DNA of 64,000 bases from Micromonospora sp. C95 (GTDB lineage Bacteria; Actinomycetota; Actinomycetes; Mycobacteriales; Micromonosporaceae): contig NZ_JAGPXT010000022.1 in assembly GCF_018070465.1 (NCBI RefSeq), positions 1-64,000 on the forward strand, given 5' to 3'. The number at the start of each line of letters is the position of its first letter. Position 1 is the stretch's first letter. Position numbers and translations under genes: made by a program. Below, piece after piece: positions 32,322 through 39,954 of the stretch. Below the pieces are notes generated by a model, which did not search any database, was not told the origin of the DNA, and saw only the letters and a program-made list of their open reading frames with translations.

Positions 32322-33389
32322 CTAAGCCCCGTGACCGAACGCCCGGGTGAACCGGACGTCGCCCTCGACCAGGTCCCGCATGTCGCCCACCCCGTGCCGG
32401 AACATCACGGTGCGGTCGATGCCCATGCCGAAGGCGAAGCCGGAGTAGACCTCCGGGTCGATACCGCACGCCCGCAGCACCCGCGGGTTGACCATGCCGC
32501 AGCCACCCCACTCGACCCACTGCGGGCCCTTACGGTGCTCCGGGAACCACACGTCGAACTCGGCCGACGGCTCGGTGAACGGGAAGTAGTGCGGCCGGAA
32601 CCGGGTCTTCGCGCCCGCACCGAACATCGCCCGGGCGAAGTGGTCGAGGGTGCCGCGCAGGTGCGCCATCGTGATGCCCCTGTCCACCACCAAGCCCTCC
32701 ACCTGGTAGAAGACCGGCGAGTGGGTGGCGTCCAACTCGTCGGTCCGGTAGACCCGGCCGGGCACGACCACGTAGATCGGTGGTTTGCGGGTCAGCATGG
32801 TGCGCGCCTGCACCGGCGAGGTGTGCGTACGCAGCACCAGACCGGAACCCTCCGGTGCGATGTGGAAGGTGTCCATCAGCCCCCGGGCGGGGTGGTCGGC
32901 GGGAATGTTCAGCGCGTCGAAGTTGGTCCACTCCAGCTCGACCTCGGGGCCTTCGGCCACCTCGTAGCCCATCCCGATGAACAGGTCGCTGATCTGCTCC
33001 ATCAGCAGCGTGATCGGGTGCCGGGAGCCGCGCGGGTGCCGGTCGTACGGCAGCGTCACGTCGACTCGTTCGGCGACCAGGACCCGCTCGGCCTGCTCGC
33101 GCTCCAGCACCTCGGCGCGGGCGGCGTGCGCCTGCTCGATGGCGCGACGCGCCTCGTTGACCCGCTTGCCGGCGTCGGCCTTGGCGGCCGGCGGCAGCGC
33201 GCCGATCTCGCGGCGGGCCAGCGAGACCGGGGCCCGGTCGCCCAGGTGCGCCGGGCGCACCGCGGCCAGCGCGTCGGGGTCACCGGCGGCGGCGAACGCC
33301 TTCTCGGCCTCGGTCACGGCCTCGGCCAGTGCGGCCGGGTCGAGCAGGGCGACCTGCTTCGGGTCGTACGGATCGTTGCGGTAAGTCAT
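32322..33389 (-). CDS. pheS: phenylalanyl-tRNA synthetase alpha subunit
   Basis: 355 aa. N-terminal coiled-coil (~20-105), then the class II catalytic core: motif 1 around YDRHPRGSRHPITLLMEQI, motif 2 RTHTSPVQARTM...VYRTDELDATHSPVFYQVEGLVVD, motif 3 GMGIDRTVMFRHGV. Start ATG 33389 (MTYRNDPYDP); the ORF is open to 33410 but that extension is not homologous. No T-box or attenuator leader is visible upstream. Confidence 0.97.
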   Translation of the reverse strand: MTYRNDPYDPKQVALLDPAALAEAVTEAEKAFAAAGDPDALAAVRPAHLGDRAPVSLARREIGALPPAAKADAGKRVNEARRAIEQAHAARAEVLEREQAERVLVAERVDVTLPYDRHPRGSRHPITLLMEQISDLFIGMGYEVAEGPEVELEWTNFDALNIPADHPARGLMDTFHIAPEGSGLVLRTHTSPVQARTMLTRKPPIYVVVPGRVYRTDELDATHSPVFYQVEGLVVDRGITMAHLRGTLDHFARAMFGAGAKTRFRPHYFPFTEPSAEFDVWFPEHRKGPQWVEWGGCGMVNPRVLRACGIDPEVYSGFAFGMGIDRTVMFRHGVGDMRDLVEGDVRFTRAFGHGA

Positions 33390-33441
33390 GGCGTACGGGC
33401 ACTCCCTCACGACGGCGCCGGCCCTCGCGGGCGGCTAGGCG

Positions 33442-33447
33442 AGTCTA
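33442..33447 (-). promoter_or_regulatory. candidate -10 box of pheST
   Basis: Minus strand TAGACT in the context GTCCGTAGACT, about 53 nt before pheS. The identical 11-mer occurs before def (52148-52158). No strong -35 is visible. Confidence 0.4.
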
Positions 33448-33467
33448 CGGACGCGCGGCTGCGCCGC

Positions 33468-33531
33468 AGCCCGCCGGTGGGAGTCGCGTGGAGAGCAGGT
33501 CAGACCCGCCGCCCGCCGACACCGGCGGGCT
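33468..33531 (-). terminator. hairpin(s) between trmH-type gene and pheS
   Basis: GCCCGCCG (33511-33518), loop ACAC, CGGCGGGC (33523-33530) is a tight 8-bp hairpin. In addition AGCCCGCCGGTG (33468-33479) is the perfect 12-bp complement of 33520-33531, so an alternative, longer stem competes with it. Probably the terminator of the upstream methyltransferase gene, about 70 nt past its stop. Confidence 0.5.
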
Positions 33532-33602
33532 GGCTAAACGAACGCCGTGGCGCGTTCACCATCGGGGTCGCGTCTCCTCCGTCGTGTGCGCGTGATCTCA
33601 GG

Positions 33603-34400
33603 TCAGCGCTGTGCTCTGGCCGAAGCGTACAGGCAGACGGCCGCCGCCGCAGCCAGGTTGAGGCTCTCGGCCCGCCCGTGCAGCGGCACCCGGACCCGGG
33701 CGTCGGCGGCCTCGGCCAGTTCGACGGGCAGACCGTGCGCCTCGGAGCCGAACAGCCAGGCGGTCGGTGCGGCCAGCCGGCCGGCGTCGAGCAGGTCGTC
33801 GAGATCGGATTCGCCGTGGCCGGTCGCGGCGAGCACGGTCAGCCCGGCGGCCCGCGCCGCGGTGAGCGCCGCGAGCGGGTCGCGTTCCCGGACTACGTCG
33901 ACGTGGAACAGGCTGCCCGCGGACGACCTGACGCACTTGCCGTTGTACGGGTCGACGGCGTCACCCGCGAAGATCACCGCGGTGGCGCCGGCCGCGTCGG
34001 CGGTCCGCAGCACCGTGCCGGCGTTGCCCGGGTCCCGGATCCCGGCGAGCACGGCCACCAGCCGGGGGCCGCGGGACAACGCCACGGCCAGGGACACGTC
34101 GAGGTGCCGGCAGACGGCGACCAACCCCTGCGGGGCGACGGTCTCGGCGAGCGCGGCGAGTGCCTCGTCGGTCACCTCGGAGACGGGTACGTCGTCGCGG
34201 GCGGCGCTCGCCGCGAGGTCGGCGTACCGGTCGAGGGCGGCGGGGGTGCCGAACAGCTCCAGCACGGTGCGGGGTCGGCTCAGGGCCTCCCGGACCGCCT
34301 GGGGCCCCTCGGCCAGGAACCGACCCGAGGCGTCGCGGTCGCGGCGCCGGTGCAGTCGGCGCGCGGCCACCACCCGGGGCGTACGCGGTGTGAAAAGCAT
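33603..34400 (-). CDS. TrmH/SpoU-family RNA 2'-O-methyltransferase
   Basis: 265 aa SPOUT enzyme methylating ribose in rRNA or tRNA. N-terminal L30e-like substrate-binding domain (FLAEGPQAVREAL), then the SPOUT knot motifs: VLAGIRDPGNAGTVLRTADAAGA (motif 1, with the N..T.LRtA signature), WLFGSEAHGLP (motif 2) and VPLHGRAESLNLAAAAAV (motif 3). Similar to the TsnR-like gene between rplT and pheS in mycobacteria. Some actinomycete homologues confer thiostrepton resistance, but that cannot be inferred here. ATG 34400. Confidence 0.92.
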   Translation of the reverse strand: MLFTPRTPRVVAARRLHRRRDRDASGRFLAEGPQAVREALSRPRTVLELFGTPAALDRYADLAASAARDDVPVSEVTDEALAALAETVAPQGLVAVCRHLDVSLAVALSRGPRLVAVLAGIRDPGNAGTVLRTADAAGATAVIFAGDAVDPYNGKCVRSSAGSLFHVDVVRERDPLAALTAARAAGLTVLAATGHGESDLDDLLDAGRLAAPTAWLFGSEAHGLPVELAEAADARVRVPLHGRAESLNLAAAAAVCLYASARAQR

Positions 34401-34418
34401 GGTCTCGGCCGTACGCGC

Positions 34419-34448
34419 GAGGCGTCCCCCGGCGACGGGGGACGCCTC
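34419..34448 (-). terminator. terminator of the infC-rpmI-rplT operon
   Basis: Perfect 12-bp stem GAGGCGTCCCCC (34419-34430) / GGGGGACGCCTC (34437-34448) with a 6-nt loop, 17 nt downstream of the rplT stop on the minus strand. Strong but without a U tract. Confidence 0.8.
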
Positions 34449-34465
34449 GGTGCGCTGCGTGGGAC

Positions 34466-34858
34466 TCAGGCGGCCTGGGCGGGCGCGCCGCCGGTGCCCT
34501 CGGCCTGCACGGCGGCCCGGGCCAGCTCGACGATCGCCGCGAACGCGGCGGCGTCGTTGACCGCCAGGTCAGCCAGGATCTTGCGGTCGACCTCGATGCC
34601 GGCCAGGCGCAGGCCCTGGATCAGCCGGTTGTAGGTCATCCCGTTGGCGCGGGCACCCGCGTTGATCCGCTGGATCCACAGCTGCCGGAAGTCGCCCTTG
34701 CGGTCGCGACGGTCCCGGTAGGCGTACTGCATCGAGTGCAGCACCTGCTCCTTGGCCTTGCGGTACAGCCGGGAGCGCTGACCGCGGTATCCGCTCGCGG
34801 TCTCCAGCAGGGTACGGCGCTTCTTCTGGGCGTTCACAGCCCGCTTGACGCGTGCCAT
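34466..34858 (-). CDS. rplT: 50S ribosomal protein L20
   Basis: 130 aa. Canonical L20 opening ARVKRAVNAQKKRRTLLETASGYRGQRSRLYRKAKEQV and the RINAGARANGMTYNRLIQGLRLAGIEVDRKILADLAV core. Binds 23S rRNA early in 50S assembly. It has a ~10-residue Gly/Ala/Gln tail (EGTGGAPAQAA). ATG 34858, 32 bp after rpmI. Confidence 0.98.
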   Translation of the reverse strand: MARVKRAVNAQKKRRTLLETASGYRGQRSRLYRKAKEQVLHSMQYAYRDRRDRKGDFRQLWIQRINAGARANGMTYNRLIQGLRLAGIEVDRKILADLAVNDAAAFAAIVELARAAVQAEGTGGAPAQAA

Positions 34859-34890
34859 CTCAACTCCTTCTTGGATTCAGGTGGCGCGCG

Positions 34891-35085
34891 TCAGCGGCCG
34901 AGCAGCTTCTTGATGCGCTTGACGTCGGCCTTGGCCACCGCGACCACGCCGGTCAGCCGGCGGGTACGGGTGGAGGGCTTCTTCTCCAGGAGGTGGCGCT
35001 TGTTGGCCTGCTCCTTCATGAGCTTGCCCTTGCCGGTCACCCGGACCCGCTTGCCCGTGCCGGTGTGGCTCTTCATCTTCGGCAT
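34891..35085 (-). CDS. rpmI: 50S ribosomal protein L35
   Basis: 64 aa, very basic. PKMKSHTGTGKRVRVTGKGKLM...ANKRHLLEKKPSTRTRRLTG is the L35 sequence. Middle gene of infC-rpmI-rplT. Confidence 0.98.
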   Translation of the reverse strand: MPKMKSHTGTGKRVRVTGKGKLMKEQANKRHLLEKKPSTRTRRLTGVVAVAKADVKRIKKLLGR

Positions 35086-35105
35086 GTGGAACGTCTTCTC
35101 CCCTG

Positions 35106-35771
35106 TTACTGACCGCTGGTGTCAGCGGTCGCGCCGGTCTCACCGGCTGCTGCGCTCTCACTTGTCACCGCAGGTTCGGCGGCCGCGGCGGCGGGCTCCT
35201 CCGCGGTCCGCTCCCGTGGTCCACCACGGGACGCCGTGGCGGCGACCGCGGAGGCCTTCACGGCCCGGTGCGGAGCGAGAACCATGATCATGTTTCGGCC
35301 GTCCTGCTTCGGAGCGGACTCCACGTATCCCAGTTCCGTGATCTCGGACTCGAGGCGGCGCAGGAGCCGGTAGCCCAGCTCCGGGCGACTCTGCTCGCGA
35401 CCGCGGAACATGATCGTCACCTTGACCTTGTCGCCGGCCTTGAGGAACCGCACCACGTGACCCTTCTTGGTCTCGTAGTCGTGCGGATCGATCTTCGGCC
35501 GGAGCTTCATCTCCTTGATGACGGTCTGCTGCTGGTTACGCCGCGCTTCGCGCGCCTTCAGTGCGCTCTCGTACTTGAACTTGCCGAAGTCCATGAGCTT
35601 GCACACCGGCGGGCGCGCCATCGGCGCAACCTCGACCAGGTCCAGATCGACGTCCGCGGCCAGCTGAAGGGCGCGCTCCAGCGGGACGATGCCCACCTGC
35701 TCACCCTCGGGGCCGACCAGTCGGACCTCACGTGCCCGGATCTGCTCGTTCACGCGTGGTTCGACGCTGAT
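35106..35771 (-). CDS. infC: translation initiation factor IF-3 (AUC start)
   Basis: 221 aa from the proposed start. N-terminal domain (VNEQIRAREVRLVGPEGEQVGIVPLERAL) binds the 30S subunit; linker KFKYESALKAREARRNQQ; C-terminal domain (IKEMKLRPKIDPHDYETKKGHVVRFLKAGDKVKVTIMFRGRE) discriminates initiation codons. A GTG at 35753 is in frame but 23 nt from the only SD (AGGAGG, 35781-35776). The codon 4 nt after that SD is ATC (35771), giving I-S-V-E-P-R-V-N-E-Q, the normal IF-3 N terminus. A non-AUG start is typical of infC and allows autoregulation. The C-terminal ~45 residues form an Ala/Glu-rich tail. Confidence 0.93.
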   Translation of the reverse strand: MSVEPRVNEQIRAREVRLVGPEGEQVGIVPLERALQLAADVDLDLVEVAPMARPPVCKLMDFGKFKYESALKAREARRNQQQTVIKEMKLRPKIDPHDYETKKGHVVRFLKAGDKVKVTIMFRGREQSRPELGYRLLRRLESEITELGYVESAPKQDGRNMIMVLAPHRAVKASAVAATASRGGPRERTAEEPAAAAAEPAVTSESAAAGETGATADTSGQ

Positions 35772-35813
35772 GGGGCCTCCTCGAGTCGGATCTTCATGCG
35801 TGGCCGACCCGGC

Positions 35814-36014
35814 GGCTCCCGGTGGGAGCCGGCCCGGAAAGTAGAAGGCCCCGGCGTATGCCAGGGCCTGCTCGACCGGTCGGCACGATCACAGGATCGC
35901 GCATCCGGCGCCGGGACGTGCCCGGAACCGGTGACCGGACCCGGACGCCACAGGCGGCGACTCGGGTGGGAGCAGGCGCTCCGCTTTCAAGGCTGTCCTA
36001 ACGGCTAGGACAGC
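35814..36014 (-). promoter_or_regulatory. infC leader with three hairpins
   Basis: Minus strand 5' to 3': GCTGTCCTA/TAGGACAGC (36014-36006 with 36000-35992, 5-nt loop), a stem GGCCC/GGGCC around 35868-35847, and GGCTCCC/GGGAGCC (35830-35824 with 35820-35814, 3-nt loop), followed ~35 nt later by the infC SD. Structured infC leaders are common and may mediate autoregulation; which role applies here is not determined. Confidence 0.45.
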
Positions 36015-36028
36015 TGGTCGACTCAACA

Positions 36029-36058
36029 ACACTACACCCTCGGTAACCGGGACCTCAA
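36029..36058 (-). promoter_or_regulatory. candidate infC operon promoter
   Basis: Minus strand TTGAGG (36058-36053), 18-bp spacer, TAGTGT (36034-36029, TANNNT). It lies in a small A/T-rich island just upstream of the structured leader; expected start near 36022, leader about 250 nt. Confidence 0.55.
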
Positions 36059-36078
36059 ACCGGCCCAGCCCGGTCCGC

Positions 36079-36150
36079 CACCGCGCGGCGGACGCTGCTC
36101 AGGCTCGCACACCGCGCGGCGCACGCTGCTCAGGTTCGTACACCGGGCGG
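36079..36150. repeat. 31-bp imperfect tandem repeat (2.3 copies)
   Basis: Units begin CACCGCGCGG at 36079 and 36110, with a partial third unit (CACCGGGCGG) at 36141. The shared core is ACGCTGCTCAGG(C/T)TCG(C/T)A. Non-coding, just upstream of the infC promoter. Confidence 0.7.
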
Positions 36151-36172
36151 CCCCGCCGCCCCGGTTCGCGCC

Positions 36173-36246
36173 CTGTCGAGCTGAACCGCCGACGCCGTCA
36201 CCCGGGTCGCCGCTCCGGCGATCCGTTGACGCGCTCAGCTCGACAG
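36173..36246. repeat. 12-bp inverted repeat, 50-nt loop
   Basis: CTGTCGAGCTGA (36173-36184) is the exact reverse complement of TCAGCTCGACAG (36235-36246). It lies in the gene-free stretch 36059-36410 downstream of the PH-domain gene, where it could act as that gene's terminator although it is 165 nt away. The rest of 36247-36410 shows nothing I can support. Confidence 0.5.
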
Positions 36247-36410
36247 CGGCCGGCTACCGGCATGTCGGTCGCCGAGGCGATCAAAGAGCCAACCTGCTCG
36301 ACGAGGCGACGGAGGCGGTGTCCGCCGAGCGACACCGGCGACCCCGTACCGCCCGCGTGACGAGCGGAACGGCGACCGAACCGACAGGTCGAGCCGCCGC
36401 GGCGGACGGA

Positions 36411-36881
36411 TCAGCGAGCCGCGCGTTCGGCGACGGCGGTCAGGTGCGCCTGGTGCAGGCGGCGCAGGGCACGCACGCCGTCGACGGCGAGCTGCTTGTC
36501 GGCGGCCTGGAGGGCGACCACCGGCAGCAGGTCGTCGTCGTACAGCTCCAGCGCCGCCCACGGGGCATCCCGGTCGAACCGGACGCCGCGCACGACCTCC
36601 CAGGGCAGCTCGTACGAGCCGATGATGTTGCGGACCCGCACCCCCCGCACGTCCGCCTCGACCCGGGGTCGGGTGAACAGCAGGGTGCCCAGGGCGAACA
36701 GGATCCCGAGCCCGATCATGGCCAGCTGGTCGCCGCGCTGGAAGGTGCCGTACCCATTTCCGGTGGGACCGGTCAGCGTGGTGGCGACCAGGGCGAAGAC
36801 CACGACCAGCAGGATGGCCGACACCCAGCAGACCAGCCGGATTCGCCGGGGTCGCACCCGGACCACGTCGGTGTCACTCAC
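36411..36881 (-). CDS. PH-domain-containing membrane protein
   Basis: 156 aa. Two hydrophobic helices (~16-36, IRLVCWVSAILLVVVFALVATT; ~53-70, AMIGLGILFALGTLLFT), then a small bacterial PH-like domain (RPRVEADVRGVRVRNIIGSYELPWEVVRGVRFDRDAPWAALELYDDDLLPVVALQAAD). This matches the family of mycobacterial low-molecular-weight antigen CFP-6-like proteins. Function unknown. It lies 75 bp beyond hisG on the same strand, perhaps co-transcribed. Confidence 0.82.
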   Translation of the reverse strand: MSDTDVVRVRPRRIRLVCWVSAILLVVVFALVATTLTGPTGNGYGTFQRGDQLAMIGLGILFALGTLLFTRPRVEADVRGVRVRNIIGSYELPWEVVRGVRFDRDAPWAALELYDDDLLPVVALQAADKQLAVDGVRALRRLHQAHLTAVAERAAR

Positions 36882-36956
36882 CCCACCAGTCTGCCATCCG
36901 GCCGTACCCGGGCACCCAGCGCCACACAGAGCCGCGACGTACCGGCCCGACAGCCC

Positions 36957-37802
36957 TCAGAGCCGGCAGGCGTGGATGTTGGTGACCAGGATCGCGCGGG
37001 CACCCAGTTCGTAGAGTTCGTCCATGATCCGGTGCACGTCGTCGCGGAGCACCATCGCCTGCACCGCCACCCAACCCTCGCGGTGCAACGGGGAGACCGT
37101 CGGTGACTCGATGCCCGGGGTGAGCGAGCTGGCCCGGTCCAGCAACCCGGCCGGCACGTCGTAGGCGAGCATCACGTAGCGGCGGGCCACCAGCACCCCG
37201 TGCAGCCGGCGCAGCAGCTGCTCGGCCTGCGGGTGCGGGGCCGCGCCGGTGCGGCGGACCAGCACCGCCGAGGATTTCAGCAGGGGCTCACCGAAGACCA
37301 CCAGACCGGCCTGGCGCAGCGTGGCGCCGGTCTCGACCACGTCGGCGACCACGTCGGCGACACCCAGCCGGATGGCGTTCTCCACCGCACCGTCGAGGCG
37401 GATGACGTCGGCCTTGACGCCCAGCTCGGCGAGGTGCCGCTCGACCAGTCCGGGGTACGCGGTGGCGATCCGGTGCCCGCCCAGCTCCCGTACGTCGTCG
37501 ACGTCGTCCGGGCGGGCGGCGAACCGGAAGGTGGCCCGGCCGAAGTTCAGGTCCACCACCTCCTCGGCCGGCGCGCCGGAGTCGATGAGCAGGTCCCGGC
37601 CGGTGATGCCGACGTCCAGGTCACCGGAGCCGACGTAGGTGGCGATGTCCTTCGGCCGCAGGTAGAAGAATTCGATGTCGTTGGCCTGGTCGCGGCAGAC
37701 CAGGTCCTTGGTGTCGGTGCGCTGGCGGTAGCCCGCCTCGCGCAGCATCTGGGCGGCCGAATCGGCCAGGGCGCCCTTGTTGGGTACGGCGACGCGCAGC
37801 AT
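36957..37802 (-). CDS. hisG: ATP phosphoribosyltransferase (long form)
   Basis: 281 aa, first and feedback-regulated step of histidine synthesis (ATP + PRPP). N-terminal periplasmic-binding-like catalytic halves (LRVAVPNKGALADSAAQML; SGDLDVGITGRDLL; ADVVADVVETGATLRQAGL as PRPP loop) and a C-terminal HisG_C ACT-like regulatory domain ending VTNIHACRL. ATG 37802 is chosen (MLRVAVPNKG); the ORF is open 15 codons further but that part is not homologous. 45 bp after hisE. Confidence 0.96.
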   Translation of the reverse strand: MLRVAVPNKGALADSAAQMLREAGYRQRTDTKDLVCRDQANDIEFFYLRPKDIATYVGSGDLDVGITGRDLLIDSGAPAEEVVDLNFGRATFRFAARPDDVDDVRELGGHRIATAYPGLVERHLAELGVKADVIRLDGAVENAIRLGVADVVADVVETGATLRQAGLVVFGEPLLKSSAVLVRRTGAAPHPQAEQLLRRLHGVLVARRYVMLAYDVPAGLLDRASSLTPGIESPTVSPLHREGWVAVQAMVLRDDVHRIMDELYELGARAILVTNIHACRL

Positions 37803-37847
37803 GACGGAGTGCTCCTTCGATCGGTTCCGGGTCGACGGTGGGGGCAC

Positions 37848-38111
37848 TCACAGATGTCGGTAGACGTCCTTGAGGTCGAGACCGCTGGCGAGCATCAGCA
37901 CCTGGACCTGGTAGAGCAGCTGGGAGATCTCCTCGGCCGTGCGCTCGGGCCCCTCGTGCTCGGCGGCCATCCACGACTCGGCCGCCTCCTCGACGACCTT
38001 CTTGCCGATGAAGTGCACGCCCTTCTCCAGTGCGGCGACCGTGCCCGAGCCGGGGGTGCCGGCCGCGGCCTTGGCCTGCAACTCCGCGAACAACTCCTCG
38101 AACGTCTTCAC
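37848..38111 (-). CDS. hisE: phosphoribosyl-ATP pyrophosphatase
   Basis: 87 aa MazG-like all-alpha enzyme, second step of histidine synthesis. KTFEELFAELQAKAAAGTPGSGTVAALEKGVHFIGKKVVEEAAESWMAAEHEG carries the E-E-x-x-E metal-binding motif (VVEEAAESWMAA) and SQLLYQVQVLMLASGL the second acidic helix. GTG 38111. First gene of a hisE-hisG pair; other his genes are not in the window. Divergent from the ABC importer. Confidence 0.95.
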   Translation of the reverse strand: MKTFEELFAELQAKAAAGTPGSGTVAALEKGVHFIGKKVVEEAAESWMAAEHEGPERTAEEISQLLYQVQVLMLASGLDLKDVYRHL

Positions 38112-38202
38112 GGAGACGGATTCTCGCAGTCGCCCAGGGTCGACCCGAGCACCGGGTCCGTGGTGACCGGTGGACGGGATCGGCACATCTACCGGGACGG
38201 GT

Positions 38203-38231
38203 GGGACAGCCCTTCGATCCTCGCCTATGTT
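38203..38231 (+). promoter_or_regulatory. candidate promoter of the amino-acid ABC importer
   Basis: GGGACA (38203-38208), 17-bp spacer, TATGTT (38226-38231). The -10 is good, the -35 keeps only GACA. Start expected near 38238, 12 nt before the ATG at 38250, giving a very short leader. Confidence 0.45.
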
Positions 38232-38249
38232 GGTCGTACGCTGTCCGCC

Positions 38250-39110
38250 ATGGTCACCACCCTGCGTACTCTCGCGTTCGCCGCCGCGGCGGCCGTCCTG
38301 CTCGCGGCCAGTGCCTGCACGCCGCAGGCCCAGCCCGCGCCCATGCCGACCGTGTCGATGGCCTGCGTCAAGGACGGCCTGCCCACCCAGACGCCGGGCA
38401 AGCTCACCATCGCCACCGACGAACCGGCGTACCCGCCGTGGTTCGTCGACGACAAGCCCGAGAACGGTGAGGGCTTCGAGTCGGCCGTGGCCTACGCGGT
38501 GGCCGAGCAGCTCGGCTACGCCCGGGACGACGTCACCTGGACCCGGGTGCGGTTCGACACCGCCATCGCACCCGGGCCGAAGACCTTCGACTTCGACATC
38601 AGCCAGTTCTCCATCACCGAGGAGCGCAAGCAGGCGGTCGACTTCTCCGCGCCGTACTACCTCGTGCGGCAGACGGTCATCGCGCTGGAATCCTCCAAGA
38701 TCGCTGGCCGGACCTCGCTTGCCGACCTGCGTACGGCCCGGCTCGGCGCTCAGGTCGGCACGACCAGCTACCAGGCCATCACCGACGTGGTGCAGCCGAC
38801 GTCCGAGCCACGGGTCTACAACAACAACGACGACGCCAAGAAGGCCCTGCAGAACGGGCAGATCGACGGCCTCGTGGTGGACCTGCCCACCGCGTTCTAC
38901 ATCACCGGCGCGGAGATCGACGACGCGGTGATCGTCGGGCAGCTGCCCCAGGTGGGCAGCCCGGAGGCGTTCGGGCTGGTGCTGGACAAGAACTCGCCAC
39001 TCACCGGCTGCGTCAGCGCGGCGGTCGGGCAGCTCGCCTCCGAGGGCGTACTCAAGCAGTTGGAGCAGCGGTGGCTGGGCCAGGTGGCGGGAGCGCCCGA
39101 ACTCACGTGA
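38250..39110 (+). CDS. polar amino-acid ABC transporter substrate-binding lipoprotein
   Basis: 286 aa. Signal peptide with lipidation Cys near residue 24 (LLAASACTPQ), so membrane-anchored outside the cell. SBP_bac_3 domain: GKLTIATDEPAYPPWFVDDKPENGEGFESAVAYAVAEQLGY, DFDISQFSITEERKQAVDFSAPYYLVRQTVIAL, GAQVGTTSYQAI, IDGLVVDLPTAFYI. Ligand is probably a polar or basic amino acid, not determinable. Overlaps the permease start (GTGA). Confidence 0.92.
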   Translation: MVTTLRTLAFAAAAAVLLAASACTPQAQPAPMPTVSMACVKDGLPTQTPGKLTIATDEPAYPPWFVDDKPENGEGFESAVAYAVAEQLGYARDDVTWTRVRFDTAIAPGPKTFDFDISQFSITEERKQAVDFSAPYYLVRQTVIALESSKIAGRTSLADLRTARLGAQVGTTSYQAITDVVQPTSEPRVYNNNDDAKKALQNGQIDGLVVDLPTAFYITGAEIDDAVIVGQLPQVGSPEAFGLVLDKNSPLTGCVSAAVGQLASEGVLKQLEQRWLGQVAGAPELT

Positions 39111-39952
39111 GCACGCTCCTGCACCAGCCCTCGCCCGCCCAGCGGGCGAGGGACGCGTACCGCCGTCGGCAGACCAGGTTCAGCGTGCTGGTCGCCGCCG
39201 CCTCCACGGCGGCGGTCGGCACCCTGCTGGCGGTCTCGGTGACCGGGGCACCCGGCTGGGAACGGGTACGCCAGACGTTCCTCGACCCGCAGATCGCCCG
39301 CGACGCGCTGCCCCGGGTGCTGACCGGCCTCTGGCTCAACCTCCGGCTGCTGGTCTGCTGCGCGATCGGGGCGTTGCTGCTGGGGTTGCTGATCGCGGTG
39401 CTGCGGACCCTGCGCGGGCCGGTCTTCTTCCCGGTCCGGGCCCTGGCGGCCGGTTACACGTACACCTTCCGCGGCCTGCCGCTGATCATCGTGCTCTACC
39501 TGTTCGCCTTCGGCGTGCCCGGGCTGCGGGTGCAGGGCACACCGTCGGTGCTGGTGCTGGGCGCGCTGGCGCTGATCCTCACCTACGCCGGCTACCTGGC
39601 CGAGGTGTTCCGCGCCGGCATCGAGTCGGTGCATCCGAGTCAGCTCGCCGCGGCCCGGTCGCTGGGGCTCAGCTACCGGCAGGCCATGCGACACGTGGTG
39701 CTGCCGCAGGCCGTGCGTCGGGTGGCGCCACCGCTGCTCAACGACGTGGTGGCGTTGCAGAAGGACGTCGGGCTGATCTCGTTGGCCGGCCCGATCGACG
39801 CGGTCCGGGCGGCGCAGCTGGCCAGCGCCCAGACCTTCAACTACACGCCGTACATCGTGGCCGGGGTGCTCTTCGTCCTGCTCGCGATCCCGCTGATCGC
39901 GGTCACCGACCAGGTGACGCTGCGGGCCGCCCGACGCCAGTCCGGAGGTTGA
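39107..39952 (+). CDS. polar amino-acid ABC transporter permease (HisM/GlnP-type)
   Basis: 281 aa, about five to six helices. Contains LTGLWLNLRLLVCCAIGALLLGLLIAVLRTL and the EAA loop AGYLAEVFRAGIESVHPSQLAAARSLGLSYRQAMRHVVLPQAVR that docks the ATPase. The N terminus (~30 aa, basic, then TM1) is longer than in E. coli homologues. GTG 39107 overlaps the upstream stop. A single permease probably works as a homodimer. Confidence 0.93.
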   Translation: MSTLLHQPSPAQRARDAYRRRQTRFSVLVAAASTAAVGTLLAVSVTGAPGWERVRQTFLDPQIARDALPRVLTGLWLNLRLLVCCAIGALLLGLLIAVLRTLRGPVFFPVRALAAGYTYTFRGLPLIIVLYLFAFGVPGLRVQGTPSVLVLGALALILTYAGYLAEVFRAGIESVHPSQLAAARSLGLSYRQAMRHVVLPQAVRRVAPPLLNDVVALQKDVGLISLAGPIDAVRAAQLASAQTFNYTPYIVAGVLFVLLAIPLIAVTDQVTLRAARRQSGG

Positions 39953-39954
39953 CC

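Noticed and set aside
33390..33602. T-box or attenuator for pheST
   Set aside because: No T-box motif (TGGNACCGCG) or Phe-rich leader peptide on the minus strand; only GC hairpins.
36079..36150. CRISPR or origin iterons
   Set aside because: Imperfect, contiguous, only 2.3 copies; no spacer or cas gene, and no dnaA-type boxes.
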